Notes: generated from the letters alone by a model not told the origin. Shown: positions 41,959-52,335, counted from the stretch's first letter. The stretch: 64,000 nt of DNA from Clostridia bacterium (GCA_017509785.1 JAFWOT010000014.1:124001-188000); one strand, 5' to 3'. Program-made: numbers and translations.

Positions 41959-42695
41959 AAAACCAGTACATCGGAGACATAGGCGATTACGGCAAATACG
42001 GACTGCTCCGCTTCCTTCGCGACAGCGGGGTAAAGATCGGCGTCAATTGGTATCTGACTCCCAAAGACGGTCGAACGGACGGCTGCCATACGGAGTATCT
42101 CGGTATAGAAGCGATGCGTCAGTATGACGAAGATCTGTTTGACGCTATGAAGCCGATTGCCGACCTGGACGGAAAGCATATCGTCATGGTGGAATCGTCA
42201 GGCGTGTTGGACGGGATCGCATTCTATCACGAGGAAATGGATTTTGACAACATTCCCTCCCGCATTCGAGGCGAGAAAAGGGCCGAATGGCACCGGAGGG
42301 CACTAACGGCTCTTTCCGGATGCGAGCTCGTTTTTGCGGATCCGGACAACGGGCTGATCGACAGGAAGCCCTCCGCAAAGGGCGCGCAGAAATACATTTT
42401 GCCCGAAGAGATCGAATGCTATTTCAAACGCGGTCAGCAGGTCGTCTATTATCAGCACAGGCCGCGGATAAACGAAACGAATTGGGATGCATTCAAGAGG
42501 CGCATTCTGATGAAGATTCCCGAGGCAAGGCTGCTTGCGGTTTCGTTCAATCGCTGGAGCTGCCGCACGTACATATTCGTTTTGCATGAGAACGAGTACG
42601 CCCGCTATGAGAAGCTCATCGGTGACTTCCTCGAAACGAACTGGGGACAGCTTAAGGTCTGCGGGAAGCCCGCGTTCATCCCCGAAATAATCTGA
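41955..42695 (+). CDS. conserved protein of unknown function with a methyltransferase-like motif
   Basis: 246 residues. It begins MKNQYIGDIGDYGKYGLLRF, recalling a widespread uncharacterised bacterial family. The segment LVFADPDNGLI resembles motif IV of N6-adenine methyltransferases (DPPY-type), and NRWSCRTYIFVLH forms a late strand. No SAM-binding glycine motif is clear. Translated together with the ASCH gene. Possibly a nucleic acid modification enzyme, by motif and company only. Confidence 0.6.
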   Translation: MKNQYIGDIGDYGKYGLLRFLRDSGVKIGVNWYLTPKDGRTDGCHTEYLGIEAMRQYDEDLFDAMKPIADLDGKHIVMVESSGVLDGIAFYHEEMDFDNIPSRIRGEKRAEWHRRALTALSGCELVFADPDNGLIDRKPSAKGAQKYILPEEIECYFKRGQQVVYYQHRPRINETNWDAFKRRILMKIPEARLLAVSFNRWSCRTYIFVLHENEYARYEKLIGDFLETNWGQLKVCGKPAFIPEII

Positions 42696-42705
42696 CTTAT
42701 ATGCG

Positions 42706-42741
42706 CACAGCCCCTCGCATTCCTGCGAAGGGCTGTTTTGC
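42706..42741. terminator. terminator between convergent units
   Basis: ACAGCCC and TCGC pair with GCGA and GGGCTGT, then TTTT. Lies between the plus-strand trio and the end of mcrC. Confidence 0.85.
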
Positions 42742-42766
42742 CTCGGTTCAAAAGAAGGTTTTCTGT

Positions 42767-43822
42767 TTATTTTAGAAATTCCCCCGCCAACTCGTCAAGC
42801 TGTTTTGCGATATGCTTAAAATCCGTGTTGAGATCGAGTGTTCTTGCACCGATGCGGTTGCCGCCCATTACAAAAACGCAGTCGGGCGTTATCGGCTCGT
42901 CGGTCTTGGCATACAGGAGCATGCCGGAGACGTTGCCCGTGTTCTCTTTGTCCTGATTCTTCACGTATGTGAATATCTGATAGACGTTCGCGGAGTGGAG
43001 CGTGAGCTTATCGTACTGTTTCTGCAGGGAGCTCCCATAGTACTTTGCATCGATGATCAGCACTTTTTCACCGTTTCGCAGGAATACGTCCGTCTGCATA
43101 GAGGGCAGGAAGCGGATCATTCGCTCGTCGGTATCCTCCGTCAGATCCCACTTGACCTGTGCCGAACGCGCCTCCGAAAGATAGGCGTGATGCTTGCGGT
43201 AGTATTCGAGGATGAACTTCTCATAAAGCCTTGCCATATGCTCGTCGGATAAGGCGAGCATTTTGTATTTTCCGGATTCGGTGGTCTGCAGCATGCCGTC
43301 AAGCACAAAGAAGCAGATATTCATCAGCAGCTCGTAGCTCCGGTTGTTCCGCCTGTAATTCAATCGGCTCCACTGGATGGAGGAAGGTTCGATGAGCTCG
43401 ATCCCGTCGAAGAATACAAACAGCTTTTTAAGCTGTGCTTTGCGTTCCGAACGCACTCCCTCATCCGCGACGAGATAGTGCATAGTCGTTTTCAGTATTT
43501 GATTGAAGAGATTGTTTTCGGAGAGCTCGTCGAATTCACAGGCGAGCTTTTGCTCCCTTGCGAGCCTCGCGCGGATCGTGCCGTTGATATCCAGCTTGCC
43601 GCGAAGCACGTTCAGCGTTTCGTTTTTCGTAACGTATTCACGATAAAGGCCCTGCTTCAGCTGCTGTGCGACGCCCTTTGAAAGCACCGCGGCGAACAGA
43701 TCCTGCGCGTTTTCAAAGCGCTCCGAAGCGACCTCCTCGTAATTCCCGCGCCGGAGCGCCCGGAACGCGTAGGAGAGCATGTAGTAGATATTCTTTATGA
43801 ATATGCTCTTATCCTTAATCAT
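42767..43822 (-). CDS. mcrC: McrC-type nuclease subunit
   Basis: 351 residues. N-terminal McrC region (FIKNIYYMLSYAFRALRRGN, LRGKLDINGTIR) and a C-terminal PD-(D/E)XK nuclease (MQTDVFLRNGEKVLIIDAKY). With McrB it forms a GTP-driven complex that cuts DNA with modified bases. It overlaps mcrB by eight bases and is the last gene of the long minus-strand run. Confidence 0.92.
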   Translation of the reverse strand: MIKDKSIFIKNIYYMLSYAFRALRRGNYEEVASERFENAQDLFAAVLSKGVAQQLKQGLYREYVTKNETLNVLRGKLDINGTIRARLAREQKLACEFDELSENNLFNQILKTTMHYLVADEGVRSERKAQLKKLFVFFDGIELIEPSSIQWSRLNYRRNNRSYELLMNICFFVLDGMLQTTESGKYKMLALSDEHMARLYEKFILEYYRKHHAYLSEARSAQVKWDLTEDTDERMIRFLPSMQTDVFLRNGEKVLIIDAKYYGSSLQKQYDKLTLHSANVYQIFTYVKNQDKENTGNVSGMLLYAKTDEPITPDCVFVMGGNRIGARTLDLNTDFKHIAKQLDELAGEFLK

Positions 43823-46664
43823 CGAATACGCTGTTCAGCTCTTTCTCCCATCTTGAAAGCTTTTCGGGATCATCAAACCAATACTCGCCGAGCATGGGCA
43901 GTATGTCGAATTCGATCACGGAATGAAGCCATTCATTCTCATTGCCGTCTGGCTCCCTGCCGCAGAAATAGCTGTGGCCGATACGGAAGCCTCGCCCAAG
44001 TGCGCTGTCCTCGGCGATGGCTTTGTTGAGCTGACGGATCTTCTCGATCAACGCGTTGAAGGTCTCGCTTCCGAAGGAGTTCTGATAGCTCATGAATCCC
44101 TCGGAGGTGAACCCGGGCTCGATCTCAAAGAAGCTGAACCTCCTGCGCAGCGCGTAATCGATCATGGCAAGGCTTCGGTCGGCGGTATTCATCATGCCTA
44201 TGAGATAGAGGTTCTTGGGAACGGAGAACGGCATCCCGCTGTATGCGAGAGTCGCTTTTGTTCCGCGATAGTCCTTTTCGATGAGCATGAGCAGCTCGCC
44301 GAATATCTTGCTCATGTTGCCGCGGTTGATCTCGTCGATAATGAAGAAGTAATCACGCCCGGGATCGTTTGACGCGCGTTGGCAGAAGCGGTAGAATATG
44401 CCGTCGGTCAGCTTGAAGCCTTCGCCGTCCGGACGATAGCCCTGGATGAAATCCTCATATGAATAATTTTGATGGAACTGGATGAGCTCGATCCTGCTCT
44501 CGTCCTTTTCGCCCATCATGGCATAGGCGAGCCGCCTTGCAGTGAAGGTCTTGCCGACGCCGGGAGCGCCCTGCAAGATGACGTTTTTCTTGTTCCTGAG
44601 CAGCGCTTCAAGCACATCGTAACGTTCAGAAGACATATAGACCGAGGAAAGGAAATCCTCCTTCGTGTATCGGGCAATCTCGTTATCGGCCTGCCGCAGG
44701 GGATTTTCCTCACGGATGAGATCCATTATGAAATCGAATTCGCCTTTTGTCAGCTTGAAAAGGCTCCCGTTCTGCTGAGTCAGGAATTCCATCTTTTCAA
44801 GCTCCGGGCAGCTCTTAATGGTCTGGAGGTCGATAGGCGAAGCTAAACCCTCGGTTTTCGCAAACCTCAGCACCTCGCCGTCGTTTTCCTTTGTGATGCG
44901 GGCAAGAGCTACGATCTTCTTAACGGGATTCGCTTCGTAACCTATCACGATATCTCCCGCCTGGGCATCGAGGAAATTCTGATAGATTCGGCGCTTGTTG
45001 CCATTTTCATTTACAAGGGTATAGCTCTGCTCCTCGCCCACGCCGATATCTGCAAAGCTCCAGATCTTGGGGCTGGCGGTAAGCCACCAATAGCCGTGGG
45101 GCTCGTCCGCATTTTCGAAAAGCTCCGGGAGCGTCATGCCGAAGTACGGTTTCAGTATCTCCTTCTCAAACAGCGGAGCATCATCCACCTTTACGCAGGT
45201 GGAATTGAAATCCGGAGTCCACCACTTTTTTTCTCCGGTATAGGGGGAGGTATCCTTTGACACGGCAATCACGCGATACTCCCGTTCAAACCAGCCATTG
45301 CCTATCTCCGGATTGGGAACCGCTTCATTGCCAACAAACTGTGCCAAATACCTTATGCTGTTTCCATAGCATAAGTAGAAATAGTCCCCATCTTTAACGG
45401 AGTTCATAAAGCTCTCGCCTTGCGGTATCTTTGAAGACGCTATAGCTCGGGTTTCGCTGTGCATTGCGGCAACATTGCGTTTTTCAAGCTTGATTCGGTT
45501 TTCTTCGGATACCGAACCGTGGCTAATCTTCCAGATGGCGGGAGTGTTGTCTGCATACAGCCGAACGTTGGACAGATCCACCCTGTCAAGCGCTTCCAAA
45601 AGCTCATCCCTTAGTCTCCAAATATAGGATCCCTCATCTGTGTTCTCTGCGCCGCGACCCACAAACAGCACTGTCCACCATCTTGTGCTGTTTTCGCTTC
45701 TTATCATAACTGGACAACCCGTCTTTTTTGCAACACGCCTTGCAAGAGAAGTTGCACCATTTCTATAAAAATTGAAATCCTCCCCATATTTTACAGCCAG
45801 CTGCTTACATGTGGCCTGTCCGCCGTAATCCTTTAGGCGCTTCACGATTTCAAGGCTACTCTCAGTGAAAACCTCGGTATCATTAAGCAGATCCACCCAT
45901 GTCTCAACAGATATTCCGGGATCGTATCCTCCTTTAGTCGGCCACCATTCCTCTTCGCTTCCGGTATCATTCTTTTTCTTCTCATTCACATAAAAGCGGG
46001 TCAGATAAAACCCGATATCCATTGTTGCCGTCTTCAGCTCCGGGTCGGGATAGCATCCCGGAGTGAGCTCTTTTTCAATCATATCACGAATGGACGGATC
46101 CGCTTTCACCGCCTCGCAGATTTCGTCGTACATTCGAAAGCCGTGTATAATATTATCGGTAGAACCGGTCCTACGGGGCGCGTAATCAGAAGCCAGCTCC
46201 TTTGCAACGGCGCGGAATACCTCATACTTATAGACATAGTACTTATCGGGGTAGCGAAGCCAAAGATACGTGCTCACGGGATTGATGCCCTGATAATGGC
46301 TCCGCCACGACTCGGCTCCGTATTTCTGGCGCATGTTTTCAGAGGCGGCAATAAACTCGTCCACCCTCTCGGCAAGATCGCGCTTTTCATCATACAGCGC
46401 GCGGAACATCGCACGCGTCGCTTCGTCGTCCGCGTTGGCAAACTCCAGTATCATAGCGCGGGGATAGGCATAGCCCGAAGCAAGCAGGTTATAGGTCTTT
46501 GCAGTCGCTTCCTTGAACATTTCACCGAAGTTATCAGCTTCGATATCCCAATGATCCTGGAAGTGCTTCACAGCACCCCATTTATACAATTCATCCTTGC
46601 AATGCTTCGGGAAATACTCCTTGTAGCCCTCGAGCACCGGGACAAGCTTTGTTAAATCGATCAT
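43815..46664 (-). CDS. mcrB: McrB-type GTPase with EVE domain
   Basis: 949 residues. The N-terminal ~300 residues are unrecognised and rich in Trp and Tyr. A winged-helix-like stretch is near 275-325. An EVE domain is near 510-620 (YWWLTASPKIWSFADIGVGE, AGDIVIGYEANPVKKIVALA), probably reading modified bases. The C-terminal AAA+ module has GAPGVGKT, FFIIDEINRGNMSKIFGELL and MMNTADRS. The start follows GGAGG, ten bases after the end of hsdR. EVE-McrB fusions are known type IV restriction forms. Confidence 0.93.
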   Translation of the reverse strand: MIDLTKLVPVLEGYKEYFPKHCKDELYKWGAVKHFQDHWDIEADNFGEMFKEATAKTYNLLASGYAYPRAMILEFANADDEATRAMFRALYDEKRDLAERVDEFIAASENMRQKYGAESWRSHYQGINPVSTYLWLRYPDKYYVYKYEVFRAVAKELASDYAPRRTGSTDNIIHGFRMYDEICEAVKADPSIRDMIEKELTPGCYPDPELKTATMDIGFYLTRFYVNEKKKNDTGSEEEWWPTKGGYDPGISVETWVDLLNDTEVFTESSLEIVKRLKDYGGQATCKQLAVKYGEDFNFYRNGATSLARRVAKKTGCPVMIRSENSTRWWTVLFVGRGAENTDEGSYIWRLRDELLEALDRVDLSNVRLYADNTPAIWKISHGSVSEENRIKLEKRNVAAMHSETRAIASSKIPQGESFMNSVKDGDYFYLCYGNSIRYLAQFVGNEAVPNPEIGNGWFEREYRVIAVSKDTSPYTGEKKWWTPDFNSTCVKVDDAPLFEKEILKPYFGMTLPELFENADEPHGYWWLTASPKIWSFADIGVGEEQSYTLVNENGNKRRIYQNFLDAQAGDIVIGYEANPVKKIVALARITKENDGEVLRFAKTEGLASPIDLQTIKSCPELEKMEFLTQQNGSLFKLTKGEFDFIMDLIREENPLRQADNEIARYTKEDFLSSVYMSSERYDVLEALLRNKKNVILQGAPGVGKTFTARRLAYAMMGEKDESRIELIQFHQNYSYEDFIQGYRPDGEGFKLTDGIFYRFCQRASNDPGRDYFFIIDEINRGNMSKIFGELLMLIEKDYRGTKATLAYSGMPFSVPKNLYLIGMMNTADRSLAMIDYALRRRFSFFEIEPGFTSEGFMSYQNSFGSETFNALIEKIRQLNKAIAEDSALGRGFRIGHSYFCGREPDGNENEWLHSVIEFDILPMLGEYWFDDPEKLSRWEKELNSVFDD

Positions 46665-46674
46665 AGTATCCTCC

Positions 46675-49600
46675 TTACGCCGCGATCGCGTTGGTGTTTA
46701 TGGTTTCTATCGTCCGCCGGATGCCCGCCCAAACGGAAAGGTCGGTGAAGATATCGACAATGCTGCCGAGATCGGTAAACGGCGGCTCCTGCAAAACGGA
46801 CAGGTCGCGGAGCATGCCGTTATGGACGATGTACTCTACTATCTGATTGACGAAGTATATCTGTCTGGAATCGAGACTCGTATCGTTCAGGTATTCGGCA
46901 AACGCGGCCTTGGCGGCTGCCATATCCATACCGACTATCTCTCGCACGAATTCGCCGAGGGGTTTCTTGCCATACTCCGCCTCATACTCCTCCTTCGTGC
47001 CGACCTCGCTCCAAAGGATGCCCTCAAGCACCTTTATATCGTTCTCCGTCATCGGGATGTTGCCGCGGAGCTTTTGTATCACCTCGTTATCCTGGTGCTG
47101 ACGGACGTAATACTCCGCCTTTGCCTTATAATTCTTGAGGTCGTCGTTCTCGAGCTCGGACTCGTTCCAGTCGATCGTGAGTATCTCATCGTCGAAATCG
47201 GTGTCGTAGCGCAGCTTCTTCACGGGGATGTACTTAATGAGGTCGCGCAGGTTCTCGCGGATGTTCTCGAGATCGAAAATATCGGCGTTGTCGAGGTAAT
47301 CGGTGTGCAGAATTTTATCGATCAGTTCCGACTGCGCCATTATCTCCGGGATATTCGCCACGCCGGCGATCCCTTCGACCTTCTTCAAAAGGTCGCGGCG
47401 CGCTCTGTTGTACGTCCTGCCCGCGAGCAGAGCAAGCTCGATACCGTAAACGAGCCAGTCGAAGCGCAGCGCCTTCGGATCGTCCGGATCCGGCATAATG
47501 AGCGGTGCGAGCTGATCGGCTATGAGCAGCGTATCCTCATAGGTGATCGTCCTGTAATTCTCGGGATCGGAGTAAAGGTCGACGTATTTCATGTGCTGCT
47601 TCACGGCGAAGTTCTCGCGGTTGAGCTCGCGCACCTTCCTCACCATATCGTCAACGAGCGCGGCTCGGAACGCCTTCAGCTCGTCCGTCTGATAATTGAT
47701 ATCCTGCAGCTTAAATACAAGCTGTGCTTTCAGGTAGAATATCGCCCCCTGCAGCGCGATCATGTTCGCGGTAGGCCGCCCCTTGTTCATGCGGAAGAAC
47801 TCAAAGTTGCCGCAAAAATCGAATATGTAAAACTTTTCCTTATCCTTCCCATCTATGAGCCCGGGGCAGAGGCGCGTTCCGCGGCCTATCATCTGCCAGA
47901 ACTTCGCCTTGCTCATCACCTTTTTGAAGAAGACGAGATTCAGCACCTCCGGCACGTCTATGCCGGTGTCGAGCATATCGACCGAAATGGCGATCTGCGG
48001 GAGCTTTTTCGGGTCGGAGAACTCGTCTATGGCGCTCTGAGCGTAGGTCATGTAGTTGTCGATGACCTTCGCATAGCCGGTAAGGTGTGGGTATTCCTTG
48101 CCGAATACCTCCAGTATCTTCTCCGCGTGAGCATGGTTCTTGGCAAATATGATCGTCTTGCCTATCCTGGAGCCGTAATCTATTTTGAGACCGTTCGCCA
48201 TCAGCACGTTCAGCACCTCGCGGATGGTATCCTCGTTGAATATCCATTCGTTCAGCGCAGAGGAGCCGATCGCCTCCGGAAGTTCGCCGTTCTCGTCGGT
48301 GAAGGTATCCTCGTATGCCTGCTTGTCCTCTTCGGAGAGCTCGTCATAAACTATGCCCTGCTGAATGAATTTGAGCGTCGTCTCCACAGAGAGGAAATCC
48401 ACGAGGAACCCGTCAGCGACCGCCTGCGCGAGCTCATAGCCATAGGTCGGCACTCCGCTTTCGAGCTCGAATATCTCATATGTGTTCTTGTCGATCTCAT
48501 CCTTCGGCGTGGCTGTGAGGCCCACGAGCGGCGCGTCGAAGTAGTTGAATATGTCGCGGTATTTGTTATAGATCGAGCGGTGCGCCTCGTCGCAGATCAC
48601 GAGGTCGAAATGCCCGCAGGTAAAGAGCCTCCCTTCGTCGTCCTCTGCAGTATCGATAACATTCATCATGGTCTGGTAGGTCGAGAACACGCAGTGTGCG
48701 GTGTAATTGTCCTTTTCGACACAGAGGTTCGTCACGGAAAGATCGGGCAGCAGGTTCACGAAGGAGCGCTTCGCCTGGGTGACGAGCGACGTGCGGTCGG
48801 CAAGGAAGAGTATGTTCTTCACCCAGCCGTGCTGCAGGAGCACGTCGCAGAGGGCGATGACCGTGCGCGTCTTGCCGGAGCCCGTCGCCATAACGAGCAG
48901 CGCCTTCCTGCGGTTCTTTTCGCCGAAGGCGTCGCACACGGCCTTTATCGCGCCCTCCTGATAGTAGCGCCCGGCGATATCGGGGTTCACAACGACGTTG
49001 TTTAGGCTCGTCCGCATTGAGCGAAGGTTGAACAGCTTTTCGATATCGCGTTTCGACCATATCGCCGCCGTGCGTCTTTCGGGGTAATTGCCGTCCTCGA
49101 TGCGCGTATCAAAGCCGTTCGTCAGGAATATGACCGGGCGGCGGTGGTATTTCTTTTCGAGGATGTCGGCGTAGAGCTTTGCCTGCTGGCGGCCCTTCGA
49201 AACGTCTACACAGGTGCGCTTGGCCTCGATTACCGCGAGCGCGCGCCCGTCGTCACCGTAGAGCACGTAATCCGCGTAACCCACGCCGGATTCGTTCGGC
49301 ATGCCGTAAAGCTCCACCTCGTTGAGCCAGTTCTTGCCCTCCGTCCAACCGGCGTCCTCAAGCATGGAATCGATATAGAGCTTGCGCGTCTTGTATTCGG
49401 AAAGCTCCAGGGGCTTGGGCACGTAGTTTTGCTGCTGCGCTTCGCGGCGGCTCGTCAGCTCCTCGCGAAGCGCCCTGTTCTCCTCCATGAGCGCGGCAAG
49501 GTCAATGCCTTCCTCGCCTTCCTCCTTGCCTTCCCCTCGAGGGGAAGGTGTCGCCGCAGGTGACGGATGAGGTGTAGACTCCGCAGCCGACGGATGAGGC

Positions 49601-50028
49601 GCCTCCTCCTTCAAAAAGCTCTCGTCAAAGGTGGGCTCAACGTAATCGTCCCCGTAACAGCAGGCGACGAAATCCATGAAATAGAAGAGGTTTCTGATGC
49701 AGAGCTCCGCCATCTCGGGAGTGATCTTCTTGCCGGAGTGCGCGGCGTTGTTCGCCGTGCGGCGGATGAAGTCCATCCTGCGCCAGACGTCCGTGCCCAC
49801 GATATCGTGGAAGCTTTCTTCCCCCATCAGCGAATTGAGATTATCCTGATACGGCAGGCTGAGCTCCCCGTCAACAGAGTACATCCATTTTACAGCAAAC
49901 TCCATCGCCCTGCGGCAGTTTAATACGCAGGAGCCGAGCTCCGTGTGATAAAGCTTTTCCACAGAGCACGCGATCTCCGAGAAGGAGGAGAATTGCGGGT
50001 CGCGGGTGAGGAAGGAGAAGTTGGTCAT
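46675..50028 (-). CDS. hsdR: type I restriction enzyme R subunit
   Basis: 1,117 residues. An N-terminal DUF4145-like domain (about 1-110), a linker with an inserted palindromic repeat (about 140-175), an HSDR_N nuclease (DYVLYGDDGRALAVIEAKRT), an SF2 helicase (MATGSGKTRT, CDEAHRS, GLTATP) and an EcoEI-type C-terminal domain. It translocates and cleaves DNA lacking the host methylation. The ATG at 50028 follows AGGTGA; a GTG at 50037 is less likely. 37 bases from the upstream membrane protein gene. Confidence 0.94.
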   Translation of the reverse strand: MTNFSFLTRDPQFSSFSEIACSVEKLYHTELGSCVLNCRRAMEFAVKWMYSVDGELSLPYQDNLNSLMGEESFHDIVGTDVWRRMDFIRRTANNAAHSGKKITPEMAELCIRNLFYFMDFVACCYGDDYVEPTFDESFLKEEAPHPSAAESTPHPSPAATPSPRGEGKEEGEEGIDLAALMEENRALREELTSRREAQQQNYVPKPLELSEYKTRKLYIDSMLEDAGWTEGKNWLNEVELYGMPNESGVGYADYVLYGDDGRALAVIEAKRTCVDVSKGRQQAKLYADILEKKYHRRPVIFLTNGFDTRIEDGNYPERRTAAIWSKRDIEKLFNLRSMRTSLNNVVVNPDIAGRYYQEGAIKAVCDAFGEKNRRKALLVMATGSGKTRTVIALCDVLLQHGWVKNILFLADRTSLVTQAKRSFVNLLPDLSVTNLCVEKDNYTAHCVFSTYQTMMNVIDTAEDDEGRLFTCGHFDLVICDEAHRSIYNKYRDIFNYFDAPLVGLTATPKDEIDKNTYEIFELESGVPTYGYELAQAVADGFLVDFLSVETTLKFIQQGIVYDELSEEDKQAYEDTFTDENGELPEAIGSSALNEWIFNEDTIREVLNVLMANGLKIDYGSRIGKTIIFAKNHAHAEKILEVFGKEYPHLTGYAKVIDNYMTYAQSAIDEFSDPKKLPQIAISVDMLDTGIDVPEVLNLVFFKKVMSKAKFWQMIGRGTRLCPGLIDGKDKEKFYIFDFCGNFEFFRMNKGRPTANMIALQGAIFYLKAQLVFKLQDINYQTDELKAFRAALVDDMVRKVRELNRENFAVKQHMKYVDLYSDPENYRTITYEDTLLIADQLAPLIMPDPDDPKALRFDWLVYGIELALLAGRTYNRARRDLLKKVEGIAGVANIPEIMAQSELIDKILHTDYLDNADIFDLENIRENLRDLIKYIPVKKLRYDTDFDDEILTIDWNESELENDDLKNYKAKAEYYVRQHQDNEVIQKLRGNIPMTENDIKVLEGILWSEVGTKEEYEAEYGKKPLGEFVREIVGMDMAAAKAAFAEYLNDTSLDSRQIYFVNQIVEYIVHNGMLRDLSVLQEPPFTDLGSIVDIFTDLSVWAGIRRTIETINTNAIAA
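49529..49548. repeat. palindromic repeat inserted in hsdR
   Basis: CCTTCCCCTCGAGGGGAAGG, a perfect 20-base palindrome. Next to it (49549-49600) are two copies of a GACGGATGAGG unit. All are translated in frame as a Pro/Ser/Gly/Glu-rich linker of HsdR. Confidence 0.8.
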
Positions 50029-50065
50029 GGTGGTCACCTCGTTATCACATACTTTAATTTACCAT

Positions 50066-50977
50066 TCAGAGCATCTTGCCGTTAGTTCTATAAACCTCTT
50101 TTGCGCATGATGTTGTGTGATGGACATACTGAGGATATCCATAACTATCTGAATATTCTCTGTATTCATCTGCAGAGATAACTCTGAATTCAAACTCTTC
50201 AGCAATTTCACGGCATGTTATTTTAATTATTTCTTTATCTCCTAAACTAGTATCGAAATCTTTTTTTACAGCGTCAAACAGGTTATGCCATTTTATATCA
50301 TGTTGCATTGTTTTTAGAACATCCAACTCTCTTTTATACTGTACTGATGCACTCGAAATACAAGTATGCCATTTTTGAAGCTCTTCTTCATCTGTATCAT
50401 TCGGCATAAGAATAAAAGATTGTTTGCAAAGGAAGTATCCTCCACAAGTATTCTTATACGTGGTCATTATTTTTATTCTTGGTAGGCATTCAGCAGAATT
50501 AGCCCTTATAGAGTCATAGAAAAAGGATACATTATCTCCTGCGATCATTTCGTGATACGATGCTTTACCTCCATCCGCTGTAACTACATTGTTCCTATTA
50601 GATAATGTCAACATCGAATAATGATCTCCATCCTTTTCAACCTTCAACTTAGCTACAGTATCGACACATACTGCAGTTGCATTTGAGTAATTGATTATTT
50701 CTCCTTCACAATAGTATCTTGATTGAAAAGAATATCTGTCAAAAGGAGGTGCGTAGAAAAACCGTGGCCTTTCAATTCTAAAATTAATATCTTTAACTAC
50801 AAGCACTGGCTGTAAAGAGAGTTGATGTTCTGAACGCATTTCTTCAATTTGACGTTCATTAGATTCTAGCTGTTTTTTGTTCTGGCGTAGTGTTATTATA
50901 ACTGTAATGACAGATATTGCAGCAAGAACAAACGATAACACAGCTACTATGATATTGATTATTGATTCAGGATTCAT
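50066..50977 (-). CDS. membrane-anchored protein within the type I operon
   Basis: 303 residues: one N-terminal transmembrane helix (IINIIVAVLSFVLAAISVIT), a short coiled coil (RQNKKQLESNERQIEEMRSE) and a ~250-residue strand-rich soluble domain, probably cytoplasmic. It is AT-rich compared with hsdR and hsdM. No family recognised. The start at 50977 follows AAGGAGG. Its place between hsdS and hsdR suggests an accessory sensor or effector, but this could also be passenger DNA. Confidence 0.6.
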   Translation of the reverse strand: MNPESIINIIVAVLSFVLAAISVITVIITLRQNKKQLESNERQIEEMRSEHQLSLQPVLVVKDINFRIERPRFFYAPPFDRYSFQSRYYCEGEIINYSNATAVCVDTVAKLKVEKDGDHYSMLTLSNRNNVVTADGGKASYHEMIAGDNVSFFYDSIRANSAECLPRIKIMTTYKNTCGGYFLCKQSFILMPNDTDEEELQKWHTCISSASVQYKRELDVLKTMQHDIKWHNLFDAVKKDFDTSLGDKEIIKITCREIAEEFEFRVISADEYREYSDSYGYPQYVHHTTSCAKEVYRTNGKML

Positions 50978-51135
50978 GATATTTCCTCCTTTTTTATATT
51001 CATTTATCAAATGATTGATTACGCAAAAAACATGGTTGCATTCACCGATCCAGATCGCTACAGATTGTCACTATTCTTTTAACTATCGTTCAGCCTACCA
51101 CTAGAAACTGGTAATCCAAGCATACACATACTCCT

Positions 51136-52296
51136 TTATCCAAAGTATTTTTGCATTAAGCTGTCGAACAGCAGCTGCGCCTCATCAAGCGCCTTCTGAA
51201 CGACAACTTTTGATTTGTCGACTTGTTTGGCAAAAGCTTCGAATTGATACTGTATATCAATTGAAGGGTTCATAACCTTAATTGCTCGAACTTTTTGTAT
51301 GCCGAATGCCGCTTGTGAAGTTGAGTTTTTCGCCTCTTCAAATTGTCTATCCATATAAGCAGACATAAATGAGTATTTAAGGAAATATGGCGAAACCTTT
51401 TTCTTATCAGGCTGAATAAGTACTATATTTGCCGACAAGGTATAATCCTTCCGAGCTGGGACAAATATTGGATTTCCGATTGTCCCTATTTTTCCAATAA
51501 TGAAATCCCCATCATGTACCTCGTAACGTTGAAGGTGTTCCTCCAATACATTCCGCCCTACTTTGCGCGCATTTTCAAAATCAATTACGCCTGTTTTATA
51601 GTCGCAATCTTTTATGCTGACATAAGGAATCCCTGCCTCATCCACTGGTGGGGTCCTATGACTTGGCTGAGGATCTATTGATTCTGCGACATCCCCAACA
51701 GTGTGTATTGGCCACTTATCTGTTCCAGAAAGAGGGTCTCCAAACATCTCGACAAATCGGGCTTTGATGAGGGTATCGAGGGCGCGGAGCTGGCGCTGGC
51801 GTGTTTGAACCAAACGGCCAACTTTATCAAGAATACCTACTATTGATCCCTGTTGTTCCAGCACCGGTATTGGTAAATCAATATCTCCGACTTCGCCAAG
51901 ATAGATGCCTTTCTGAGCAACTCCTCTTGCAGTTTTTTCAATATGAGCACGCCTGCTTTGAAGAGCATACATAAGGTATCTACTTGTGCAGATTTCTCTA
52001 CGGGGATGCAATACTGCTACACTTCGCTGGAGTGTGAAACGCGGCATATCATCTGAGACAACAGCTGTACGCCCAACAGTACCAACAATTGTCAGTAAAA
52101 CGTCTCCTGGTACAATCATTGTACGTTTGTCTTCTTGCTGAAAGGCTTCTTCTGTCAGGAATCTTGGATCATCCACAGTTATTTCATCGTCGAAAATATT
52201 CTTTGAGCTAAGCATCAAATACTTGCTCTCCTCAACACCTTGCGGCGGATTATGACTTCCATCTGTGATGGAATGACATATCTCCCGAACCTTCAT
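51136..52296 (-). CDS. hsdS: type I restriction enzyme S (specificity) subunit
   Basis: 386 residues with two target-recognition regions and conserved helices: TRD1 about 1-130, a spacer helix (VGRLVQTRQRQLRALDTLIK, about 155-180), TRD2 about 190-330, and a C-terminal helix (KVVVQKALDEAQLLFDSLMQ). It determines the DNA site of the HsdMSR enzyme. The start at 52296 follows GGAGGAAC. Lower GC than hsdM, as common for specificity genes that exchange TRDs. Confidence 0.93.
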   Translation of the reverse strand: MKVREICHSITDGSHNPPQGVEESKYLMLSSKNIFDDEITVDDPRFLTEEAFQQEDKRTMIVPGDVLLTIVGTVGRTAVVSDDMPRFTLQRSVAVLHPRREICTSRYLMYALQSRRAHIEKTARGVAQKGIYLGEVGDIDLPIPVLEQQGSIVGILDKVGRLVQTRQRQLRALDTLIKARFVEMFGDPLSGTDKWPIHTVGDVAESIDPQPSHRTPPVDEAGIPYVSIKDCDYKTGVIDFENARKVGRNVLEEHLQRYEVHDGDFIIGKIGTIGNPIFVPARKDYTLSANIVLIQPDKKKVSPYFLKYSFMSAYMDRQFEEAKNSTSQAAFGIQKVRAIKVMNPSIDIQYQFEAFAKQVDKSKVVVQKALDEAQLLFDSLMQKYFG

Positions 52297-52335
52297 CGTT
52301 GTTCCTCCACAAATCCGAATTTGCATTTCCCCTTT

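Noticed and set aside
46822-49005. 727-codon plus-strand open frame opposite hsdR
   Set aside because: It is the antisense of a clear, well-conserved hsdR with all helicase motifs; the translation has no recognisable domain and long antisense frames are expected in GC-rich DNA.
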